Shown here: piece after piece, positions 6,663 through 13,329 of the stretch | Layout of the letters: the number at the start of each line of letters is the position of its first letter | Numbering within the stretch: position 1 is the first letter of the stretch | NCBI GenBank assembly: GCA_002482565.1 | Contig: DLGG01000047.1 | Location: 1-17,077 of the forward strand | Direction of reading: 5' to 3' | DNA from: Solidesulfovibrio magneticus | GTDB taxonomy: Bacteria; Desulfobacterota; Desulfovibrionia; Desulfovibrionales; Desulfovibrionaceae | DNA length: 17,077 nt | The notes under the pieces: model-generated | The model's input: only the letters and a program-made list of their open reading frames with translations | Told to the model about the DNA's origin: nothing | The model's database searches: none | Translations under genes and position numbers: made by a program

Positions 6663-8294
6663 ATGCCACGTAACCGCCTGACCTTCCCGACGGACACATC
6701 CGGCATCACCCGCTTCGGGCGGCCGCCGGCGATGTCCGGGCCCTGGTTCGGCCCCGGCCCCTCCCTGGCCGCCGGGACGGATCAGGCGGTTTCCATGCTG
6801 TGCGATCCCTGCCGCGACCTGTTCGCCGTTGACCAGGCCGCCTCCCCTTATCTCGTGGACTGGTCCCAGGCCTTCGCCGATCTCGACCCGACCCAGGCCG
6901 CGCCCGTGGCCCTGGTGTTCAAACGCTCGCCCTATCCGGACGTGGTGGAACGCTGGCTGTTGCCGGATCTGGCCGATCCGCGCGCCCGCCGGATCGTCGA
7001 ACTGCACCTCTCGGCCCGGCTCAACAACGTGCTGTCCATTGCCGGAGCCCACGGCGTCGAGATGATCACCAGGCGCCACCCCGACGCCGCCTTGCTGGCC
7101 GCCGTTCGCCGCAATCTCCTTACAGGGCTTGATGATTTTTCCAACATGTCCCTGTATTTCCTGCACGGGCTCGTGCAGTCGGCCTTTGGCCGCGATCTGT
7201 CCATCAACGCCCGCCAGACCGACGGCTCCCTGCCAGAAGCCCGAGGCCACGGCGGCGCGACAGGCGGGTCAAAGCCCAGGCTGGCACGGCCCGGGCTGGC
7301 CCTGGCCGTCAACATCGGCCAGCACCTGACGAGCTGGGGGCTTGTTCGCCTCACCCAGAACGGCGGCTGCGTCGTGGAACGCCTGTTTCGCCGGGAAACC
7401 TGCCTCGACCTGACGCGCTGCTGCCTGACGGCGGAAATCGCCGACATCCTGGCCGCCGTGCGCTCCGACCTGGGCCAGGCGGCCGACGGCGTCGAGGCCG
7501 TGGGCATAAGTCTCGCCGCCACGGTCATGGAAGGCCGGCCGCTGCCGGTAGCCCAATTCGGGCTGTTCGCCGCCTGTTCCCAGGGCGAACTTGACCATGC
7601 GGCCACGGCTATCGCCGAGGCGACCTCCCGAGCTTTTCCGGGCCGGCCGGCGGCCCTGGTCAACGACGGCCGGGCCCAGGCCCTTTTCGCCTTCCACTTT
7701 GCCGGCGGCAAGGCGGCGGCCGGCGGCGGCCATCTCCTGGCCCTGCGATTGGGAGCCTGCCCCTGCGTCCACTGCCTGGACGCCGACGGCCACAGCCCGC
7801 CGGGATTTGACGAGTTCGGCTGGCTGGCCATCCGGGCCGTTCCCTCCCGGCCGGGCGGGCCGCTGTTCTCCACCCCGCGCCACCCGCTCTCCCATTACGG
7901 CCTGGCCGCCGCCGCCCATGAACTCGGGCTTTTGACTCGCTACGGCCTGGGCATTGAGGACGCCATCCCCTTTTTCCACGGCCGGCTTACAAGCGACGAC
8001 CCCGAGGCCGCCCGGGAAGCCGCCGGCATCTACCGAATCCTCGGCGCGCATCTGGCCATGCTGGCCGCCGAAGTCCACGCCCACCGCCCCCTTGGCGCGA
8101 TCATGGTCATGGGCTCCCAGGCCAACCGCCTGGAAGGCCGGGCTTTTGCCGCTTTTAGCGACGGCTACGCCGCCTTTGCCGCCGGCCGGCCCCTGGTCCC
8201 GGCCACGGCCAGGCGCATCCTCGTCGAGGAAGCCTCGGCCGAGGCCGGACTCGTGGGGGCGGCCTTTGCCGCCCTGTACGCCGACCCGGCCTAG
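6663..8294 (+). CDS. Large protein of unknown function with ROK/ASKHA-fold traces
   Basis: I do not recognise a characterised family. From the ATG at 6663 the protein has 543 residues. No good ribosome site precedes this or other starts (a TTG at 6636 and an ATG at 6732 share the frame), so the N-terminus is uncertain. The first 200 residues are helical-looking, with no known motif. From about residue 208 the order of elements recalls sugar-kinase/ROK proteins: a first strand LALAVNIGQHLTSWGLVRL in phosphate-1 position, LVNDGRAQAL (about 332-341) like the ROK NDA motif with Asp335, EFGWLAI, and LGAIMVMGSQANRLEG in the adenosine-site position. The glycine-rich phosphate-2 loop and the CxCGxxGC zinc motif of ROK proteins are not seen. 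A divergent or non-catalytic member of the fold is the best guess. Confidence 0.6.
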   Translation: MPRNRLTFPTDTSGITRFGRPPAMSGPWFGPGPSLAAGTDQAVSMLCDPCRDLFAVDQAASPYLVDWSQAFADLDPTQAAPVALVFKRSPYPDVVERWLLPDLADPRARRIVELHLSARLNNVLSIAGAHGVEMITRRHPDAALLAAVRRNLLTGLDDFSNMSLYFLHGLVQSAFGRDLSINARQTDGSLPEARGHGGATGGSKPRLARPGLALAVNIGQHLTSWGLVRLTQNGGCVVERLFRRETCLDLTRCCLTAEIADILAAVRSDLGQAADGVEAVGISLAATVMEGRPLPVAQFGLFAACSQGELDHAATAIAEATSRAFPGRPAALVNDGRAQALFAFHFAGGKAAAGGGHLLALRLGACPCVHCLDADGHSPPGFDEFGWLAIRAVPSRPGGPLFSTPRHPLSHYGLAAAAHELGLLTRYGLGIEDAIPFFHGRLTSDDPEAAREAAGIYRILGAHLAMLAAEVHAHRPLGAIMVMGSQANRLEGRAFAAFSDGYAAFAAGRPLVPATARRILVEEASAEAGLVGAAFAALYADPA

Positions 8295-8364
8295 CCCGTT
8301 CGCCCCAAGTGGCCATTGTCCGTCGAAAAGCCGGCCAACCGGCCCGTTAGAGGCCCCACGCCTT

Positions 8365-8392
8365 TTGACACTCCTGGCCCTTTGTGCTTAAT
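8365..8392 (+). promoter_or_regulatory. Sigma70-like promoter for the TPR-iorAB region
   Basis: A perfect -35 hexamer TTGACA (8365-8370) is followed after 16 bases by CTTAAT (8387-8392), which matches four of six consensus -10 positions. Transcription would start near 8399, leaving a leader of about 40 bases before the TPR gene start at 8438. This is the best promoter seen in the window. Confidence 0.55.
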
Positions 8393-8437
8393 TGACCTCC
8401 TTTTCGCGAAACTCGTACGCGCTTTGGAGGCGTTTCC

Positions 8438-9103
8438 ATGACTGATTCTCCCGCTTCGCAACACGGCTCGGCCAAACCGTCCGACATTCCCGCCGCGTTG
8501 CGCCTTCCCGTCCAGTACTGGCGGCATTCCCTGGCCGCCGCCGCCATCGTCCTCGTGGCCGCCGGCGGCTACGCGCTGTTTGGCGTCTACCAAAAGGGCC
8601 AGGTCGAAAAGGCCGAGGCCGCCCTGGGCGAGATCATCACCACCAAGGCCGGCGCGGACCGTGTCGCCGCCCTGGAAACCCTGGCCAAGTCCGCGCCCGA
8701 GGGAGCCAAGGCCGGCATCTACCTGGAACTGGCCAAGACCGCCCAGGGCCTGGGCGACTTCGCCAAGGCCGCCAGCGCCTTCGAAGCCGTGGCCAAGTCC
8801 GCCCCGGCCGGCATGAAGACCATCGCCGGCCTCGGCGAAGCCGCCGCCCTGTCGCGCGCCGGCCAGGACGCCAAGGCCGTGGACGTGCTGGAATCCCTGG
8901 CCGCCAAGGCCCCCAAGATCTTCGCCATGACCATCGACCGCCAGCTCGCCGTCACGGCCGAGGCCGCCGGCCAGTGGCAAAAGGCCCTGGCCGCCTATGA
9001 GCGCATGAAAGCCGACGGCAACGTGCAAAACGCCAGCTTCATCGACGCCCGCATCGCCGACCTCAAGGGCAAGACCGCCGGCGCGGCCAAGACCAACGGA
9101 TAG
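8438..9103 (+). CDS. Membrane-anchored tetratricopeptide-repeat protein (YfgM-like)
   Basis: This 221-residue protein starts at an ATG with GGAGG at 8426-8430, seven bases upstream. A polar N-terminus of about 30 residues leads into one transmembrane helix (about 31-50, SLAAAAIVLVAAGGYALFGV). A mostly helical, Ala-rich C-terminal domain then faces the periplasm. At least three TPR-like units are visible, around residues 93-122, 124-160 and 165-190, with the pattern GDFAKAASAFEAVAK and GQWQKALAAYERMKAD. Architecture and size resemble YfgM/TPR_21 proteins, ancillary to Sec translocation or envelope chaperoning in other bacteria; the exact role here is unknown. It has its own promoter and precedes iorA by 109 bases, so it may be co-transcribed with it without a functional link. 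Confidence 0.85.
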   Translation: MTDSPASQHGSAKPSDIPAALRLPVQYWRHSLAAAAIVLVAAGGYALFGVYQKGQVEKAEAALGEIITTKAGADRVAALETLAKSAPEGAKAGIYLELAKTAQGLGDFAKAASAFEAVAKSAPAGMKTIAGLGEAAALSRAGQDAKAVDVLESLAAKAPKIFAMTIDRQLAVTAEAAGQWQKALAAYERMKADGNVQNASFIDARIADLKGKTAGAAKTNG

Positions 9104-9109
9104 TCCGAA

Positions 9110-9188
9110 CGCGGCTGATCACAGCCGCGACCGAAACGCTTTGCCTCTCCCCGCCCCCCGGGGAGCGCGGACGCCGGCGGCGGCGTCC
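9110..9188 (+). promoter_or_regulatory. Three-hairpin leader before iorA (possible attenuator or terminator)
   Basis: Three perfect hairpins stand in series in the 109-base gap. CGCGGCTG/CAGCCGCG (9110-9117 with 9122-9129) has loop ATCA. CTCCCC/GGGGAG (9147-9152 with 9160-9165) follows. GGACGCC/GGCGTCC (9169-9175 with 9182-9188) is followed by CTTTC. The last ends 12 bases before the iorA ribosome site. The first could end the TPR transcript and the last could attenuate or protect the iorA mRNA. No long T run follows any of them, so the role is inferred. Confidence 0.45.
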
Positions 9189-9212
9189 CTTTCATGTGTG
9201 GAGGATTGACGC

Positions 9213-11054
9213 GTGGGCAAGGAACTTCTCAAGACCGAGGGCGGCGACACCCTGCTGCTGCTCGGCAACGAAGCCATCGTCCGGGGAACCCTGGAAGGCG
9301 GCGTGCGCTTTGTCACCTGCTACCCGGGCACGCCCTCGTCCGAGGCACCGGACACCTTTTTTCGCCTAAGCCAGGGCGCGCCCTATTACTTCGAATATTC
9401 CGTCAACGAGAAGGTGGCCCTGGAAGTGGCCGGCGGCGCGACTTTGGCCGGTTTGCCGAGCCTTTGCACCATGAAGCACGTCGGCGTCAACGTGGCCGCC
9501 GATCCGCTCATGACCCTGGCCTACGTCTCGGCTCCGGGCGGCCTGGTGCTGCTGTCCGCCGACGATCCGGGCTGCCATTCCTCGCAAAACGAGCAGGACA
9601 ACCGCATCTACGCCCGCCTGGGCGGCCTGCCCTGCTTCGAGCCGGCCACGGCCCAGGAATGCAAGGACATGGCCCGCGACGCCATGCTCCTTTCGCGCAA
9701 GCTCGAAACGCCGGTGCTCCTGCGCACCACCACCCGGGTCAACCACGTGCGCGGCCCGGTGGTCACCGGCGACCTGCCGGCCACGCCTTATGAAAAGCCC
9801 TTTGTCAAGGATCCGGCCAAGTACGTGCCCCTGCCGGCCTCGGCCCGGGTCATGCACAAACGCCTGCGGGCCATCCTCGACGGCCTGGTCGCCGAGGCCG
9901 ACGCCTCGCCCTACAACGTCGAATCCGGCGCGGGCGAGCTGGGTTTCATCAGCTCGGGCGTTTCGCGCAACTATCTCACCGACGTCCTGGAAGAAGAAGG
10001 GCTTGTCGGCAAGGTGCGCCTGCTCGAGCTCGGCCTGACCTACCCCCTGCCGGAAAACCGCATCGCCGCGTTCCTTTCCGCCTGCAAAAAGGTGCTCATC
10101 GTCGAGGAACTCGAACCGGTGCTGGAAAACGAGATCCGTGCCCTGGCCCAGACGCGCGGCATCAGCGTGGAAATCCTCGGCAAGAGCGAACATCTGCCCC
10201 GTCTGGGCGAGTTCTCCACGGCCAACGTCCGCCAGGCCGTTCGCGCCTTCGTCGGCCAGCCCGCCGCCGTGGTCGACGCGCTCACCGTGCCGGGCGACCT
10301 GCCCCGGCGGCCGCCCAACCTCTGCGCCGGCTGCCCCCACCGGGCCGCCTACTACGCCGTGCGCGAGGTTTACGGCGACAACGCCGTCTACTCGTCCGAC
10401 ATCGGCTGCTACACCCTGGGCTTTTTGCCGCCGTTTAGGGCCGCTGATTTTCTTCTCTGCATGGGCTCGTCCATTTCCACCGGAGCCGGGTTCGCCCGGG
10501 CCTCGGGCAAGCCGGTGGTGGCCTTTATCGGCGACTCCACCTTCTTCCACTCCGGCATCACCGGACTCATCGACGCCGTCGCCTACAAGCACGACGTGCT
10601 CATCGTGATCCTCGACAACCGGACCACGGCCATGACCGGCCATCAGCCCAACCCGGGCGTGGACACCACCATCTTCGGCGAAAACCCCAACCCGGTGGAC
10701 CTCATGGCTCTTATCCGGGCCTGCGGCGTGGAGCCGGTCAAGGTCAATCCCCTCAACCACAAGGCGACCCTGGCCGCCCTGACCGAGCTGTCCAAGCAGA
10801 CCGGCCCGCGCGTGCTGGTGGCCGAATACCCCTGCCCCATCCACGCCCGGCGCGTGGGACAGGCCAAAAAGACCCTGCCCGCCCGGGTGGCCGGCGATCC
10901 CGCCGCCTGCCTGACCGTGCGCGACAACCTGGCCTGCCCGGCCTTCGCCATGGTGGACGGTCAGTTTACCATCAACGCCGAACAGTGCGACGGCTGCATG
11001 TTCTGCGTCCAGCTCTCACCGGACCTCAAGCCCGGCAAGAAGGAGGCGAAATGA
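9213..11054 (+). CDS. iorA: Indolepyruvate:ferredoxin oxidoreductase, alpha subunit
   Basis: This 613-residue catalytic subunit uses thiamine diphosphate to decarboxylate and oxidise aryl pyruvates (indolepyruvate, phenylpyruvate, hydroxyphenylpyruvate) to acyl-CoA, passing electrons to ferredoxin. It starts at GTG 9213 with GGAGG at 9200-9204. The N-terminal pyrimidine-binding domain has CYPGTPSSE and EYSVNEKVALEVAGGA. CAGCPHRAAYYAVRE (371-385) precedes the ThDP/Mg site, GDSTFFHSG (440-448) through LDNRTTAMTGHQPNPG (467-482). The C-terminal ferredoxin-like tail is unusual. It keeps CPAF (Cys575) and CDGCMFC (Cys592, Cys595, Cys598) but has Ser602 where a CP cysteine is expected, and no CxxCxxC before Cys575. 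One [4Fe-4S] cluster instead of two is therefore predicted. Its stop overlaps the iorB start (ATGA). Confidence 0.96.
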   Translation: MGKELLKTEGGDTLLLLGNEAIVRGTLEGGVRFVTCYPGTPSSEAPDTFFRLSQGAPYYFEYSVNEKVALEVAGGATLAGLPSLCTMKHVGVNVAADPLMTLAYVSAPGGLVLLSADDPGCHSSQNEQDNRIYARLGGLPCFEPATAQECKDMARDAMLLSRKLETPVLLRTTTRVNHVRGPVVTGDLPATPYEKPFVKDPAKYVPLPASARVMHKRLRAILDGLVAEADASPYNVESGAGELGFISSGVSRNYLTDVLEEEGLVGKVRLLELGLTYPLPENRIAAFLSACKKVLIVEELEPVLENEIRALAQTRGISVEILGKSEHLPRLGEFSTANVRQAVRAFVGQPAAVVDALTVPGDLPRRPPNLCAGCPHRAAYYAVREVYGDNAVYSSDIGCYTLGFLPPFRAADFLLCMGSSISTGAGFARASGKPVVAFIGDSTFFHSGITGLIDAVAYKHDVLIVILDNRTTAMTGHQPNPGVDTTIFGENPNPVDLMALIRACGVEPVKVNPLNHKATLAALTELSKQTGPRVLVAEYPCPIHARRVGQAKKTLPARVAGDPAACLTVRDNLACPAFAMVDGQFTINAEQCDGCMFCVQLSPDLKPGKKEAK

Positions 11055-11653
11055 CCCGCGCCCGCATCTTTTTCACCGGCGTCGGCGGCCAGGGAACCCT
11101 GACCGCCACCACCCTTCTTGCCCGCACCGCCCTGGACGCCGGCCTGCCCGTCACCTCGGGCGAGATCCACGGCATGGCCCAGCGCGGCGGCGTGGTCGAA
11201 TCCACCCTGCTTGTCGGCGGCTACAAAAGCGCCATCATCGCCCCGGGCGAGGCCGACGTGATCCTGGGCTTCGAACTGCTGGAAACCCTGCGCGCCCTGC
11301 CGATGCTCAGGCGCGGCGGCTTTGTCGTCGGCAACAGCGAAGCCCTCCAGCCCGTTGGCGTGTGCCTGGGCCGGGAGTGCTATCCGCCCCTGGAGGCCGT
11401 GCTGGAAACGGCCAAGGGCTTTGCCGCCCAGGTGGTGCTGGCCCCCTGCATCAGCCTGGCCGAACAGGCCGGCACGGCCAAGGCCGCCAACACCGTGCTT
11501 TTGGGCGCGGCGGCCGCCTGCGGCGCGCTGCCGTTTAGCGTGGCCGATCTGACCCGCTCCATTGAGAAGTACCTGAAACCCAAGCTGGTGGACGTGAACC
11601 TCAAGGCCCTGGCCCTGGGGGCCGAGGCCGCCAAGGCAGGCCAGGCGGCGTGA
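11051..11653 (+). CDS. iorB: Indolepyruvate:ferredoxin oxidoreductase, beta subunit
   Basis: This 200-residue partner of IorA belongs to the gamma-type domain family of 2-oxoacid:ferredoxin oxidoreductases. The start is the ATG at 11051, in an ATGA overlap with iorA, with AGGAGG at 11041-11046; the open frame before it is iorA sequence. The signature GVGGQGTLTATTLLARTA (10-27) is followed by SGEIHGMAQRGGVVESTLLVG (36-56), the conserved MAQRGG loop of this subunit. The C-terminal part includes NTVLLGAAAACGALPF and a final helix. Length is normal. Its stop overlaps the start of the next gene by GTGA, so iorA, iorB and the regulator form one translationally coupled unit. Confidence 0.96.
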   Translation: MTRARIFFTGVGGQGTLTATTLLARTALDAGLPVTSGEIHGMAQRGGVVESTLLVGGYKSAIIAPGEADVILGFELLETLRALPMLRRGGFVVGNSEALQPVGVCLGRECYPPLEAVLETAKGFAAQVVLAPCISLAEQAGTAKAANTVLLGAAAACGALPFSVADLTRSIEKYLKPKLVDVNLKALALGAEAAKAGQAA

Positions 11654-13251
11654 TCGATTCCTTGACGTCTTTCGACGGGGCCGGTCCGGCGTTTTACGGC
11701 GCGCTGTCGCGCATCGTGGCCCTGACCGGCCCTGGCCGGGCGGTGCGGCGCGGCCTGGAAAACGCCCTGGCCGTGCTGGTCGAGGCCCTGGGCTACCGCC
11801 GGGCCTGCCTGGAGCTCCACGATCTGCCCCAACAAGGGGCGCGAATCGTGCTGTCCCACGGCCGCCAGCAAGGCCTGGACCACCTCTACGGCCCGGCCCC
11901 CATCACCATGGGCCAGGTCATCGGCTCACGCCGCTCGCTCATTCTCCAGGACGTCAAGGACCATCCCGACTTCATCGGCCGGCCGCCCGAAGAACTCTCC
12001 AACCTGTCCCACATCTGCGTGCCCGTCACCGTGCCCATGCCCGACGGCCATGTGGAAGGCTTCGCCCCCATCGGCCCGTCCGACGTCATCGGGGCGCTCA
12101 GCGTCGATCTGCCCAAGGCCCCCATGGTCTTCCTGGAAGCCCACCGCGAATTTCTGGCCGTGGTCGGCGGCATCCTCGGCAACGCCGCCTTGCGCCTTCG
12201 CGACGAGCTCGACCTGTCGCGCCGCTCCGTGGCCGCGGCTGTCCAACCCGTCGGCGTCGCCGCCGAGGAACCCGCGCCCGAGGCGGTCCCGGCCCAGCCC
12301 GTGGCCGTGTCCAAGAGCATTCGCCTGGTCCTGCGCCAGATTTCCCAGGCCGCCGATTCCTTTGACCCGGTGTTCCTGCGCGGCGAGGAAGGCACGGGCA
12401 AGGAGTGCCTGGCCCGATGGCTCCACAGCCAGGGCAACCGCCGCCACCGGCCGTTTTTGCGCCTGGGTTGCGGCGAAATGCCGCCCGAAGCGGTCATGGA
12501 ACATCTTTTCGGCGTCCAGAAGGGCGAACGCTCCAAGGCCACCCGCTCCAAGCGCGGACTTTTCGAGTTGGCCCAGGGCGGCGTGGTCTTTCTCGACGAC
12601 ATCGAGGAACTATCCCTGGAGGCCCAGTCCCGGGTGCTCCAGGTCATCCAGGAAGGGGCCGTGGCCCGCATCGGCAGCGACGCCCCCGTGGCCGTGGACG
12701 CCAGGGTGCTGGCCGCCAGCACCGCCTCCCTGGAAGACGCCATGGCCCAAGGCGATTTCCTCGAAGACCTCTTCTACGGCCTGGGCGTGTTTCCGCTCTA
12801 CGTGCCGCCGCTGCGCGACCGCATGGGCGACATCCTGCCCCTGGCCGAACATTTCCTGGAAGACTTTTCCCAACGCACCGGCAAAAGCGTGCGCCGCATT
12901 TCCACCCCGGCCATCGACCTCTTAAGCCAGTACCACTGGCCGGGAAACGTCCGCGAGCTGGCCAACTGCATGGAGCGCGCCGCCACCCTTTGCGACGAGG
13001 CCGTGGTGCGCACCTACCATCTGCCCCCCACCTTGCAGACCGGCGAATCTTCCGGCACCGAACCCTCGCTGTCCTTTGGCGAGGCCGTGGCCAAGTTCGA
13101 GCAGGAACTGCTGGTCGAAGCCCTCAAGAAGGCACGCGGCAACATGTATCAGGCCGCCCGGGATCTTCGCGAGAGTTACCGCGTAGTCAACTACAAGGTC
13201 AAAAAGTACGCCATCGATCCCAAACGGTTCACTCCGGGACGACGCGGCTAG
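11650..13251 (+). CDS. GAF-AAA+-Fis regulator, degenerate sigma54 enhancer-binding-protein type (TyrR-like)
   Basis: This 533-residue protein starts at GTG 11650, overlapping the iorB stop (GTGA). Residues about 20-185 form a GAF-like sensor domain. Residues about 220-460 form an AAA+ domain with Walker A GEEGTGKE (245-252) and Walker B VVFLDDIEE (312-320). WPGNVREL (430-437) follows, and a Fis-type helix-turn-helix occupies about 485-522 (ALKKARGNMYQAARDLRESY). The sigma54-contacting GAFTGA motif is replaced by GERSKA (292-297). The two arginines at the PspF R162 and R168 positions are Leu371 and Gly377 (FLEDLFYGLGVF), and the usual Walker B DE is DD. ATP binding may persist, but sigma54 activation looks unlikely. 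Position after iorAB suggests it senses an aromatic amino acid or keto acid and controls this operon (inference). Confidence 0.92.
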   Translation: MIDSLTSFDGAGPAFYGALSRIVALTGPGRAVRRGLENALAVLVEALGYRRACLELHDLPQQGARIVLSHGRQQGLDHLYGPAPITMGQVIGSRRSLILQDVKDHPDFIGRPPEELSNLSHICVPVTVPMPDGHVEGFAPIGPSDVIGALSVDLPKAPMVFLEAHREFLAVVGGILGNAALRLRDELDLSRRSVAAAVQPVGVAAEEPAPEAVPAQPVAVSKSIRLVLRQISQAADSFDPVFLRGEEGTGKECLARWLHSQGNRRHRPFLRLGCGEMPPEAVMEHLFGVQKGERSKATRSKRGLFELAQGGVVFLDDIEELSLEAQSRVLQVIQEGAVARIGSDAPVAVDARVLAASTASLEDAMAQGDFLEDLFYGLGVFPLYVPPLRDRMGDILPLAEHFLEDFSQRTGKSVRRISTPAIDLLSQYHWPGNVRELANCMERAATLCDEAVVRTYHLPPTLQTGESSGTEPSLSFGEAVAKFEQELLVEALKKARGNMYQAARDLRESYRVVNYKVKKYAIDPKRFTPGRRG

Positions 13252-13297
13252 GTTCATCTGAAAACGGTTTACCCGCACCCGGCAAACGCGTAGAAAC

Positions 13298-13305
13298 TGA
13301 CGTCA
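13298..13305. promoter_or_regulatory. Palindrome TGACGTCA upstream of PEP carboxykinase gene
   Basis: A perfect eight-base palindrome lies 24 bases before the next start codon, in the 78-base gap after the regulator gene. It could be an operator half-site pair. It is short, and no second copy was noticed in the window, so chance is a real alternative. Confidence 0.2.
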
Positions 13306-13329
13306 CTTCACCGCCCCACAGGAGGGTTC

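Noticed and set aside
8330..8343. GCCGG/CCGGC hairpin after the ASKHA-like gene
   Set aside because: The stem is five pairs with no T run; such GGCC-rich pairs are expected by chance in this composition.
9366..10844. Long minus-strand open frame opposite iorA
   Set aside because: Its His/Gly/Val-rich, repetitive composition is typical of the complement of G+C-rich coding DNA. iorA in the same place has full family motifs.
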